From an uncultured Succinatimonas sp. (lineage in GTDB: Bacteria > Pseudomonadota > Gammaproteobacteria > Enterobacterales > Succinivibrionaceae): DNA of 7,864 nucleotides. The notes beneath the pieces were generated by a model. It did no database searches and had not been told where the DNA came from. It was given only the letters and a program-made list of their open reading frames with translations. The stretch spans positions 1 to 7,864 of the forward strand of contig URKL01000079.1 of the NCBI GenBank assembly GCA_900548485.1, written 5' to 3'. A program made the translations under genes and the position numbers. How positions within the stretch are numbered: position 1 is the first letter of the stretch; each line of letters opens with the position of its first letter. Positions 1-6,706 of the stretch are shown piece by piece.

Positions 1-3000
1 GGGGGCAATACTGAATATAAAACCAATAGAAAGGTAGTAACAAATTACAATGATCTTGAAGATGTAACTTCAAAGTCACCTGATACTAATCAATCTTCAC
101 TTAGTAGAGCAATACAGTTTGATTACAATACCATAAAGTTTTTGTCTTATATTGCTCAATATGGAGATAAGGCTGGCTTTAATGAATCTCAAACAGAATT
201 CTTTAAGAAGATAAGCGAGCTTGATAATGTAGGAACTTCTGACAACGAAGCGAGTTTTAAAGTTGTCAAAGATGAAAATATCTCATTTTCTATAGGCGAT
301 GAAAGTAAGGCAACTATTTTAGGTGTAGTGGGTGGAGATCTTTCATTAAATACGGGTCTTGAAGGCAATATTACCACTACAGGTAGTCTTTCTAATATAG
401 AAGATCTTTCTTTTGCAGATTTAGCGTCGAATTCTATTACCCGTAATGGCAATATCAATATGAACGTTGTAAACGGTGATGTTATAGGCGGTATTGGTGC
501 AAGTACGGCTATAAGCATAGGAAATATTGATATTGAAGATAGTAACGGCGAATTAACTTTCAACCTTACGACTAATGGTTTTGCTTCTACTACTGTAAAT
601 GGCGATGTTAATGTTAATGTAAATAATGGCTCTAATGTGCAAGCTTTTACTACAGGCAGTGGTGCTTTAGCTATAGGTGGTGAAGCAAGATCTATTGTAA
701 ATGGTAATACTAATTTAATCATCAATTCAAAAGTTGATACAGATAATATTGAAGGATTAACCATTGGGGCTTCTGGAGGAGGCTTAGCTGTAAGTACTCT
801 AGGTGGCAGAGCTATAAGCAATATAAAAGGTAGTACTAATGTAAGTATTAATAATGGGTTAGCTTTAGGCCTTAGTGGAGGTAGCGTTGTCGCTTCAATT
901 GACGCAAGTAAGATTGGAAGTTTAATTGCGGGCCATGAAATTGGTAATAATGATGGTACTTCTGATTTAAATTTTAAAGCTGATTTAGATTTAAATACTG
1001 AGGGAACTATAACCTTTAAAGAAGTTTATAACGGTGGTGAAGCTATAGGAAGCTCAAAAGATAGTACTATCAATCTTTCTGGTAGCACTAGCGCTTTTGG
1101 AGTGATAGGTGGAGGCGTAGCCGGAAGTCTTCATACTTATAATGTAAGAGCAGAAGGTGGTGAGGTCCCTGATGGAATGAATATCGGGGATGCTTTAGGT
1201 ACATCTTCTGCTGAATCAACTACTGGCAAGACGACAATCAATGTAAATATTTCTAAAGCTGATGGAACAAAGATTACTTCTGATGAAAAAGCTGAGTTAA
1301 TTGTAAGTATTAAAAATCTTATAAATGGAGATACTTCTAGTGATTCTTTAGAAAAGATAACTAACGCTCTTGCTGATAATGGAGTTGTGATGGCAATTAC
1401 CGGTGGTGGATTATCTATCGCATATACAGATAAGACTACAGGTAGTTTTAATCAGAATTTTGCTTTATCTCAGGCTGTAACCAGAAATGATGGTACTGAG
1501 CTTAACTTAAATAGTGGTTATGTTTTAGGTGCTTTCGGTGGAGGTATTGCTATTAGTGAATATGAGGGTACTTCTTTATCTAGGAGTACCGATAACATTA
1601 TCATTAATGTTAATGGTTCTGAGGTTGAAGGCTTATTTGCTAATGGTGTAGCAGTACATCGTAATGCTAATCAAGCAGGAAATGCAGCAGTTGAGGCTAG
1701 TGATACAGAGGTAAATGTAAACTCAGGTTCTGTTGCGGGGGTATTTGGTGGAGGTATTGCTGTAAGAAGTGAAACATCTTTGAATACAGAAAGCTCAAGA
1801 GTTAGTACTACGGGAACTAGTACTTTAAATATTGCTTCTAATATCAATAAATTATCTGATGAAGGCATAAGTAATATTTTCTCTTTTATAGATGATGGTT
1901 CTTTTCAAGAACATTTTGAAGAAACTCAAGAACTAGTAAAAAATGCCGCTGTTGTGGGTGGAGGTATTGCAGCTGGAAAAGGTATAGCTCATGTTGAAAA
2001 AGTTGTCATTAATATTAAAGATGGTGCAGATATTCAAGGTGATGTAGTAGCCGGCGGTGTGGCGTTAAAAGATGGAATGTCTACAGTTAATACTGCTACT
2101 GTAAATTGGCAAGGGGGCAAAGTTTCTGGAGCTTTAATCTGTCAAGGCTTAGGTCAGGGAACAGTTACTCATAGTGCTTTAAATGTCATAGGCAATGTAA
2201 CCTTAAATGCATTAACTACTGATAGTAAGATTAATGGTTTTCATAGTGTGACTTTTGCTCAAGGAACAGAAATCATTTTAGATGGTTTAGAAGCGAATAA
2301 TAAGCTGGCTTTGATTGATGGTGAGTATGCCACGGGTACTGATGGCTCTATCATCACTACAGGTTCACGTTTGAATATTAGTAAACTTGAAGCTGGTACA
2401 GACAATAAGTATTTTATTGCTACTAATTATTACAAGGATGATAGCTCTTTATGGGGAAATTCAGACTTATTATTCGATAGAACATCTTATGTAGCTTCAA
2501 CTGAGGAAGTTGGAGGCAATTACAATATTATCTATAAAACTTTAAATGACGCTTCTTATGAGGAAAAAGAGCAGGCTGTTGATGACTTTGTAGAGATCTT
2601 AAGTGATATTGGTGGTCAAACTCAAGGTATTATTGAAGGTATTGTCAAAAATGGTGGTAGTACTACAGCAGGAGCTAAAGAATTTTTTGCTGATGCATCA
2701 TCTTCCTTAACTTTTACGCGTGCTGATTTAGTTCGTGGTTTACTCTTAGGTGAGATTAGTGGAGTAACTTCTAATACCATCAATATGGCAAATAATATGG
2801 CAGAGAGTGCTTTTTTAAGATTGTCATTTACTCAAGATAGTATTCAAGGATCTGCTCTTGATACTAATGGAGCCTTATGGATTAAATACCTGCACAATAA
2901 GTATGATATTGACGGCATGTCTTCAAGTTTGGGTGGTTTGAGCTCTAGCAATACCTATGATGGTATTACTATAGGGTTAGATTTAGCTAAGTTTAATAAT

Positions 3001-3681
3001 GCTCAGGCCGGTATTGCTTTAAGTTATGTCGACGGTGATGGCGATGGTTATGGCGTCAATAATGAATATGATATGTGGGGAGCTACCATCTACGGAAATA
3101 TCAACAATGAACTTTATAATTTAATTGGGGATATTGGTTATAGTGTAGGTGATAATGATATTTCAGGTTATAGCCATGCTAAACATTTAACTACCAATCG
3201 TGATCTGTCAGTCTTATCTATAGGCACAAGATTAGAGAGATTATTTAATAAGATAGATAACTCTCAAATTGTTCCGTATGTAGGCTTACGTTATATGAAT
3301 GTAGATGCAGATAACTACACCACATATTATGACGGTAAAGAAGCATTTGAGAATCAGGTTGATAGTCAGAATATTTGGACTGTACCTTTTGGTGTAAGTT
3401 TACGTAATGAGACTATTACAGATAATGGTTGGACAATTACGCCAAATATTAATTTAGCTTATATTTGGGCCTTTGGTGATACAGACAATGATGTAACTGT
3501 TAATGCAGGATCAGGTTCATCAGTATTTAGCTATGATGTAATTGATAGTGGCAGTTATTTAGGTTCTGTTTCTTTAGAGGCTGGTTATAATAACTTTAGA
3601 TTTGGTGCAGGCTATAGCTATCAAAAGGGTAGGGAAGCTGAAAGCAATAAGTTTTTTGTTAACTTCAATTATAGCTTTTAA
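1..3681 (+). CDS. Autotransporter (type V secretion), passenger plus C-terminal beta-barrel, 5'-truncated
   Basis: The frame is open from base 1 to the TAA at 3679-3681 (1226 codons). The gene therefore starts upstream of the window, and the TTG at 142 is not a credible start. Residues about 50-850 are a low-complexity passenger rich in Gly, Ser, Thr, Asn and Asp. It repeats short beta-strand units of the type 'GGGIAxS' followed by 'xxVNVNxG', as expected of a surface-exposed beta-helix. A helical linker follows around residues 850-945, ending in an 'NNMAESAFLRLS' segment. Residues about 957-1226 have alternating aromatic/hydrophobic strands and end in 'FNYSF', with the terminal Phe typical of outer-membrane barrels. 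By family knowledge the barrel inserts in the outer membrane and the passenger is displayed or released. No catalytic motif is visible in the passenger, so adhesion or a structural role is only a guess. The signal peptide must lie upstream. A terminator follows at 3771-3814. Confidence 0.9.
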   Translation, partial: GGNTEYKTNRKVVTNYNDLEDVTSKSPDTNQSSLSRAIQFDYNTIKFLSYIAQYGDKAGFNESQTEFFKKISELDNVGTSDNEASFKVVKDENISFSIGDESKATILGVVGGDLSLNTGLEGNITTTGSLSNIEDLSFADLASNSITRNGNINMNVVNGDVIGGIGASTAISIGNIDIEDSNGELTFNLTTNGFASTTVNGDVNVNVNNGSNVQAFTTGSGALAIGGEARSIVNGNTNLIINSKVDTDNIEGLTIGASGGGLAVSTLGGRAISNIKGSTNVSINNGLALGLSGGSVVASIDASKIGSLIAGHEIGNNDGTSDLNFKADLDLNTEGTITFKEVYNGGEAIGSSKDSTINLSGSTSAFGVIGGGVAGSLHTYNVRAEGGEVPDGMNIGDALGTSSAESTTGKTTINVNISKADGTKITSDEKAELIVSIKNLINGDTSSDSLEKITNALADNGVVMAITGGGLSIAYTDKTTGSFNQNFALSQAVTRNDGTELNLNSGYVLGAFGGGIAISEYEGTSLSRSTDNIIINVNGSEVEGLFANGVAVHRNANQAGNAAVEASDTEVNVNSGSVAGVFGGGIAVRSETSLNTESSRVSTTGTSTLNIASNINKLSDEGISNIFSFIDDGSFQEHFEETQELVKNAAVVGGGIAAGKGIAHVEKVVINIKDGADIQGDVVAGGVALKDGMSTVNTATVNWQGGKVSGALICQGLGQGTVTHSALNVIGNVTLNALTTDSKINGFHSVTFAQGTEIILDGLEANNKLALIDGEYATGTDGSIITTGSRLNISKLEAGTDNKYFIATNYYKDDSSLWGNSDLLFDRTSYVASTEEVGGNYNIIYKTLNDASYEEKEQAVDDFVEILSDIGGQTQGIIEGIVKNGGSTTAGAKEFFADASSSLTFTRADLVRGLLLGEISGVTSNTINMANNMAESAFLRLSFTQDSIQGSALDTNGALWIKYLHNKYDIDGMSSSLGGLSSSNTYDGITIGLDLAKFNNAQAGIALSYVDGDGDGYGVNNEYDMWGATIYGNINNELYNLIGDIGYSVGDNDISGYSHAKHLTTNRDLSVLSIGTRLERLFNKIDNSQIVPYVGLRYMNVDADNYTTYYDGKEAFENQVDSQNIWTVPFGVSLRNETITDNGWTITPNINLAYIWAFGDTDNDVTVNAGSGSSVFSYDVIDSGSYLGSVSLEAGYNNFRFGAGYSYQKGREAESNKFFVNFNYSF
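1537..1970 (+). repeat. Three near-identical 'GGTGGAGGTATTGC' copies at exact 210-base spacing inside the autotransporter
   Basis: The 14-base string GGTGGAGGTATTGC occurs at 1537-1550, 1747-1760 and 1957-1970, each copy 210 bases (70 codons) after the last and in the same reading frame, encoding 'GGGIA'. The intervening 56 codons are not obviously alike beyond the general passenger style. Related but diverged GGG motifs lie near 770, 1107 and 1403 at other spacings. The copies may be remnants of duplicated passenger units or a structural turn repeated along the helix. Confidence 0.65.
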
Positions 3682-3739
3682 GAATTTTCTTTGAGACTAT
3701 AAATTAAGATATGTTTAGAGAGCTGTATACTTGCTAAAG

Positions 3740-3745
3740 TATAAT
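3740..3745 (+). promoter_or_regulatory. Possible -10 box TATAAT ahead of a short structured transcript
   Basis: A perfect TATAAT sits 26 bases before the terminator hairpin. No good -35 hexamer lies 16-18 bases upstream. If it is active, the transcript would start near 3752 and end at the terminator, about 63 bases, carrying a small CTTCC/GGAAG stem (3754-3758 with 3769-3773) that competes with the foot of the terminator. In AT-rich DNA a lone TATAAT is often chance. Confidence 0.2.
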
Positions 3746-3770
3746 CTTTGGTTCTTCCGAGGATCTGTGG

Positions 3771-3814
3771 AAGCTCTGAAAAGAATATAACAATATTCAC
3801 ATTCAGAGCTTTTT
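3771..3814 (+). terminator. Rho-independent terminator of the autotransporter gene
   Basis: The arm AAGCTCTGAA (3771-3780) pairs perfectly with TTCAGAGCTT (3802-3811). Inside it, GAATAT (3783-3788) pairs with ATATTC (3793-3798) around an AACA loop, giving one long hairpin with a small internal loop. A T-run follows at 3810-3814. It lies 90 bases after the autotransporter stop. The opposite strand has no T-run after the hairpin, so it acts on the plus strand only. Confidence 0.85.
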
Positions 3815-3848
3815 GTTATGTTGCTATAGCTTTCCCTTTAAAAGTGGT

Positions 3849-3917
3849 TAAGAAGATCCAAGGTTTAGGGGGTGGAAAACTCCGGATCAGCTTAAATGAT
3901 TACGTCAGATCTTCTTA
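3849..3917. repeat. 10-bp perfect inverted repeat enclosing 49 bases
   Basis: TAAGAAGATC (3849-3858) is the exact reverse complement of GATCTTCTTA (3908-3917), and two G-T wobbles could extend the stem outward. Inside the loop, GGATC (3884-3888) can pair alternatively with GATCC (3855-3859), so two mutually exclusive folds are possible. There is no T-run after it. It may be an RNA element, a binding site or a remnant of a small mobile unit; I cannot assign it. Confidence 0.45.
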
Positions 3918-3963
3918 GTGCTCGCCTACAAAAGGGGCAGTGTACACAACTGCATAAATAGTC

Positions 3964-3989
3964 ATAAATGGCTTTACTAAGCCATTTAT
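3964..3989. repeat. 11-bp perfect hairpin with four-base loop
   Basis: ATAAATGGCTT (3964-3974) pairs perfectly with AAGCCATTTAT (3979-3989) around the loop TACT. It has no true T-run on either side, but on the minus strand it is followed by GACTATTTATG. It could be a weak terminator for transcription coming from the minus-strand operon that ends at 4177. It could also act as a processing or stability hairpin. Confidence 0.5.
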
Positions 3990-4128
3990 AAATAAGTATC
4001 AAACTCGGAAAATACATCGCTAAGCGTTGATTTTATTGGCTTAGAGATAAAATACATTACAACAACTGTCGAAAAATAGATTTTTATGAAGAATGCTAGA
4101 TTATTTCATAATTAACAAAAAATATGGT

Positions 4129-4166
4129 TTTCGCTATAACAAATATAGATGAATACATTTCGCTAT
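4129..4166. repeat. Direct repeat TTTCGCTAT, two copies
   Basis: The nine bases TTTCGCTAT occur at 4129-4137 and 4158-4166, 29 bases apart, just beyond the stop of the minus-strand operon. A run of seven T follows at 4168-4174 on the plus strand, but I see no stable hairpin before it. Function is unknown. Confidence 0.3.
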
Positions 4167-4176
4167 GTTTTTTTAT

Positions 4177-4764
4177 TTAAAAGAACACACCAAAGAATGC
4201 ACCAATAATACTTATACCTATTCCGATAGGGCTTATGGGGATGGGGAGTGCTGTATCAGTGACAAGTTCTGCTAAACTTTCTTCAGTACTATCAGAAACT
4301 AATTCAGAAACTGTATCACTACCATAGAGGGTTTCTGTTACTGCATCTGTCAAATCGGCATTATTTATGCCAGAGTCTATTACCATATTGCAGTCATCAA
4401 AATTTTGCGCCACTTCGGACGTGACGATTATTGGTACATCAGGGTTTTCTTCTAAAGTATTTGATATGTAGGCCATAGAGTCAGTTGCTTTAAGTTGAAA
4501 TTCTGTAATGACATCACCGTATTCTATTACAGCAATATCAGTAATTGGGTGATTCACTTGTTCAAACATAATAGTGTGAATACCTTTTTCATTTAGAGCA
4601 TTAACAACATGCTCCTCAAATACAATTCCTTTGATATTATTGATATGCCCTGTTAACTCTCTAGAATCTATCGTTGAAAAATAATCAACAATCGTCTCCG
4701 GCATTGCATTATCAAGCTTGGAGTACCCTCGGCGTACAGCTTCAAATACACTCTCAGATACCAT
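4177..4764 (-). CDS. Putative PD-(D/E)XK-fold nuclease-like protein with hydrophobic C-terminal tail
   Basis: A protein of 195 residues. The N-terminus (about 1-42) is a short helical region. Residues about 45-93 look like a restriction-endonuclease-type core: a helix 'GIVFEEHVVNAL' (46-57) with E50/E51, a strand with D76 in 'HPITDIAV', then 'EFQLK' (88-92) giving a D...QxK signature. Residues 98-145 contain 'ENPDVPIIVTSEVA' and 'ADLTDAVTETL', a pattern I recall from endonuclease-like proteins that carry a glycine-rich hydrophobic end (memory, not a search). The last 24 residues (172-195) are strongly hydrophobic with Pro, Gly and Ile, able to enter a membrane. The Q in place of E/D at the catalytic strand is tolerated in some family members, so activity is uncertain. 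The ATG at 4764-4762 overlaps the ankyrin stop by 11 bases, implying translational coupling. A GAGGG lies about 11 bases upstream, rather far for a Shine-Dalgarno. Confidence 0.75.
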   Translation of the reverse strand: MVSESVFEAVRRGYSKLDNAMPETIVDYFSTIDSRELTGHINNIKGIVFEEHVVNALNEKGIHTIMFEQVNHPITDIAVIEYGDVITEFQLKATDSMAYISNTLEENPDVPIIVTSEVAQNFDDCNMVIDSGINNADLTDAVTETLYGSDTVSELVSDSTEESLAELVTDTALPIPISPIGIGISIIGAFFGVFF

Positions 4765-5881
4765 TTAAGCGACGGCCCTCAATTATTTTTTTTATTTCAC
4801 TAGGTATGTCTGGTCCATATAGTCCAAATAGTCCAGCAGATGAGGCTCCCTCATTTAAAAGATATTTTGCAATTGCTATATTTTTTTTAACTAAGGCAAT
4901 ATATAGTGGTGTTTTATCGTTTTTATCTATACTATCAATGAAAGCTCCATTTTCAATTAGCAGTTTTACACAGTTAAGGTGATTACCTTCGCAAGCCAAA
5001 TGCAACGGTGAAGTCATTCCGTCTTTGCGATTAAGATTACCTCCTTTTTTTATAGCTAACTCTAAAAGTTGCATCATGCCATATCTGGCAGCTTGATCGA
5101 CTACAGTCCCACCATTAGAGTTACATGCATTAGGGTCTGCACCACAAGAGATTAAGTCTATAATCAGATCCCATTCGTTTTTATCCATAACAAGCGAAAG
5201 AAAAGTTAATTTATTTTTGTTGTCAATGTAAAAATTTGGGTTTACTTCTTTCTTAATCAGTTCTCTAACAATACTATACTTTCCTTTTTTAAACGCAGAC
5301 AGCATTGCAGCTTGAACGTATTTTTCACCAAACTCTGCGCCTTTTCCCATTAATAATTCCACAATATTCATATGGCCTTGTGCATAAGCACCAACAACGG
5401 CGTTCCATCCATCATTATTGCAAACATTAACGCAGGCATTATGTTTTAATAAAAATTCAACAGCTTCTTTATGACCATTAAAAGCAAAAGTAATTAACGG
5501 AGTCCATCCTTTTGAGTCTCGTTCATTAATTTCACATCCCTTTTGTATCATTGCTTCAGCCAAATTAAAGGCTCTTTTCCCTAAAGCGATTCTTAGTGCA
5601 CTAGGGTAATTATCGGGGTGAATATTTGGATTTACGTCCATATTTAATAACTCGATAGCAAGTTCGTTAAATCCTAAGGTTAAGTTAAGTAATAGTGGAT
5701 TAGGATCGATGCAATCCTTTTCAAAATCTTCTGCTAACATGTATTCATGGATTTTGTTAATCAATCCCTTCTCTAAAGATTGTTTGAAATCCTCCATAAA
5801 TCCTTTCTTATTTCTCAGTACAGAGTTGTCTAGTTCTTTAAGTGTTAATTCTAATTCTCGATTTATTTCATTCTGGATCAT
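4754..5881 (-). CDS. Ankyrin-repeat protein
   Basis: A cytoplasmic-looking protein of 375 residues with no signal peptide. The first ~60 residues are a charged helical cap. About eight ankyrin units of roughly 33 residues follow from residue ~90 to ~353. The clearest are 'DSKGWTPLITFAFNGHKEAVEFLLKH', 'NNDGWNAVVGAYAQGHMNIVELLM', 'GMTSPLHLACEGNHLNCVKLLIENGA' (each shortened here to under two units) and 'KNDKTPLYIALVKKNIAIAKYLL'. The tail contains 'PSEIKKIIEGRR'. Ankyrin stacks bind other proteins, and no enzyme domain is fused to this one. The frame extends to a GTG at 5887, but the ATG at 5881-5879 is preferred because AGGTG lies just upstream of it, while the GTG would sit inside that ribosome-binding site. 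It is the first gene of a two-gene operon, and its stop overlaps the start of the nuclease-like gene. The partner is plausibly that downstream product, as an immunity, chaperone or adaptor protein, but this is inference. Confidence 0.9.
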   Translation of the reverse strand: MIQNEINRELELTLKELDNSVLRNKKGFMEDFKQSLEKGLINKIHEYMLAEDFEKDCIDPNPLLLNLTLGFNELAIELLNMDVNPNIHPDNYPSALRIALGKRAFNLAEAMIQKGCEINERDSKGWTPLITFAFNGHKEAVEFLLKHNACVNVCNNDGWNAVVGAYAQGHMNIVELLMGKGAEFGEKYVQAAMLSAFKKGKYSIVRELIKKEVNPNFYIDNKNKLTFLSLVMDKNEWDLIIDLISCGADPNACNSNGGTVVDQAARYGMMQLLELAIKKGGNLNRKDGMTSPLHLACEGNHLNCVKLLIENGAFIDSIDKNDKTPLYIALVKKNIAIAKYLLNEGASSAGLFGLYGPDIPSEIKKIIEGRRLNGI

Positions 5882-5884
5882 AAT

Positions 5885-5889
5885 CACCT
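5885..5889 (-). promoter_or_regulatory. Ribosome-binding site AGGTG that decides the ankyrin gene start
   Basis: On the minus strand AGGTG is followed by ATT and then ATG (5881-5879). The alternative GTG start at 5887 overlaps this Shine-Dalgarno-like element and has only AT-rich sequence before it, so the ATG is the better start. The spacing is short. Confidence 0.5.
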
Positions 5890-5911
5890 AATAAAATATG
5901 TTTGAATCCAC

Positions 5912-5920
5912 ATTATCACA
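5912..5920 (-). promoter_or_regulatory. Extended -10 promoter (TGTGATAAT) for the ankyrin/nuclease operon
   Basis: Read on the minus strand, TG-T-GATAAT is an extended -10 element. Transcription would begin near 5905 and leave a leader of about 25 bases before the ATG at 5881. No good -35 lies at the normal distance, which extended -10 promoters tolerate. The dyad at 5923-5935 directly overlaps the spacer region, so a bound regulator would block polymerase. Confidence 0.4.
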
Positions 5921-5922
5921 AA

Positions 5923-5986
5923 CTTGACAGACAAGAAATGAGAAAAAATTGGGAGTAGAGTTTGTCAAGATAGGTTGTCATGACAA
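5923..5986. promoter_or_regulatory. Cluster of TGTCA/TGACA half-sites, candidate operator
   Basis: Four half-sites fall within 64 bases: TGACA at 5925-5929, TGTCA at 5963-5967, TGTCA at 5976-5980 and TGACA at 5981-5985. The last two form a perfect 12-base palindrome TTGTCATGACAA (5975-5986). CTTG-ACAGA-CAAG (5923-5935) is another small dyad, and CTTGACA (5923-5929) is the inverse of TGTCAAG (5963-5969). The arrangement suggests a dimeric repressor or activator of the divergent genes. The regulator is not encoded in the window, and I cannot name its family. Confidence 0.45.
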
Positions 5987-6121
5987 TTTATTTCTTTATT
6001 TTTTAATATAGTTCTCATAAGAAATTTTGAATTTATTACATTCTAAAGTTTTTTTAAATTCATACTTATTTTATGTTTAAAGTTATAAATAATTTTGTTA
6101 TGAAAACGGCAAATAAATCGA

Positions 6122-6150
6122 TTGTTTGTTAAGATAACCACTTTTATTAT
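6122..6150 (+). promoter_or_regulatory. Possible sigma70-type promoter of the SUMF1-like gene
   Basis: TTGTTT (6122-6127) and TATTAT (6145-6150) are separated by exactly 17 bases. The start site would fall near 6157, about 33 bases before the ATG. The surrounding AT-richness makes chance matches likely. No clear Shine-Dalgarno precedes the ATG at 6190. Confidence 0.35.
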
Positions 6151-6189
6151 TAGTAATATTTTAATTATTTAAGTAATAAATATATCCTT

Positions 6190-6703
6190 ATGAATTTGAC
6201 TAAATTTTTTACCACATTTGTATTTACTGGATTTATTGCGTTGAATGCACATGCTGATGGCATTTATGATTCTTATAAATTTTCGAATGAGAGTAAAACC
6301 CCGTTCAATCCTGTACCAATGGAAGAAGATTTATCTTTGCCATTACCTTGTAATGGTGGCGAAAATAGTCAATATCAAATAGTTTTTAGAAAAGTTTATA
6401 CTCATAGCATAGAAGATAAAGATATTACCAATGATCTTACCTTTAATGAGGGAACTGATAAGGATTCTCGCGCATTAATGGAATCTAAAAGAAAGTGTAA
6501 GATCAGAGGAAATTTTGTTGATGAAAAAGGTTATTTTTATTATTTAGCAAAATATGAATTAACTTCTGGTCAATATGAAGCTATAAAGACAGGCAAATGT
6601 AAAGAAAAAATAAGTAAAAAAGACGAGTTACCTGCGGTAAATATAAGTATTAATGAAGCAAGAGAAATAGCTTTTAAATATTCCGATTTTTTACAAAGTT
6701 TAG
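6190..6703 (+). CDS. Exported SUMF1/FGE-sulfatase-type protein, 3' end lost at a join
   Basis: The first 22 residues are a classic signal peptide: Lys at 5, a hydrophobic core, and 'AHA' before Asp-23 as a signal peptidase I site, so the product is periplasmic or secreted. After a linker and 'LPLPC' (50-54), residues ~110-171 match the opening of the FGE-sulfatase (formylglycine-generating enzyme, SUMF1) fold: '[16 protein letters not shown]' for the usual 'KYEVTnaqY', then '[15 protein letters not shown]' for 'PVxxVSwxxA'. Cys residues occur at 54, 103 and 137. Native sequence stops at about residue 171. The open frame runs on to a TGA at 6739-6741, but those last ~12 codons are antisense carB and not part of this protein. 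Complete family members are considerably longer, and the missing half holds the catalytic or ligand-binding part. Whether this is an oxidase or a non-enzymatic SUMF1 relative cannot be told. Confidence 0.8.
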
Positions 6704-6706
6704 AGC
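6698..6706. other. Chimeric junction between AT-rich and GC-rich DNA
   Basis: To the left, the SUMF1-like coding sequence is AT-rich and breaks off mid-domain. To the right, minus-strand CarB is GC-rich and, read toward the junction, follows its family to 'QMLRDSA' and then changes to an unrelated 'LNFVKNRNI' before a stop. Two unrelated conserved genes lose their homology at the same few bases. No transposon end, integrase or tRNA is present to explain it biologically. Confidence 0.85.

Larger units (their letters stand above)
3682..4176. other. Convergent intergenic region, 495 bases, no gene found
   Basis: This region separates the 3' ends of the autotransporter (+) and the nuclease-like gene (-). 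No convincing coding sequence was seen in it. It holds a clear terminator for the plus-strand gene (3771-3814), a widely spaced 10-bp inverted repeat (3849-3858 with 3908-3917), an 11-bp hairpin (3964-3989), an 8-base palindrome GTGTACAC (3940-3947), and a 9-base direct repeat near the right end. The stretch 3846-3947 is less AT-rich than its flanks and looks structured, but I do not recognise an RNA family. Confidence 0.6.
5882..6189. other. Divergent intergenic region, about 308 bases, very AT-rich
   Basis: It lies between the start of the ankyrin operon (-) and the SUMF1-like gene (+). It contains the extended -10 and half-site cluster nearer the ankyrin side and a possible promoter nearer the SUMF1 side. 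A small dyad around AATCGATT (6116-6123) overlaps the latter's -35. Bases 5990-6105 are plain AT-rich sequence in which I see no gene or clear element. Confidence 0.6.

Noticed and set aside
142..144. TTG at 142 as the autotransporter start
   Set aside because: The frame is open and coding-like back to base 1, there is no signal peptide after this TTG, and no ribosome-binding site before it.
189..821. 210-residue open frame on the minus strand
   Set aside because: It is a proline/leucine-rich antisense shadow of the autotransporter passenger with no recognisable domain.
1671..1868. 65-residue minus-strand open frame
   Set aside because: Antisense shadow of the passenger's repetitive codons.
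3846..3947. tRNA, 6S RNA, SRP RNA or tmRNA in the structured intergenic block
   Set aside because: No cloverleaf or T-loop, and no conserved core of these RNAs, could be found by eye.
4674..4982. 102-residue plus-strand open frame
   Set aside because: It is antisense to the ends of both operon genes, which have recognisable domains.
5709..5891. 60-residue plus-strand open frame
   Set aside because: Antisense shadow of the ankyrin gene's N-terminal region.
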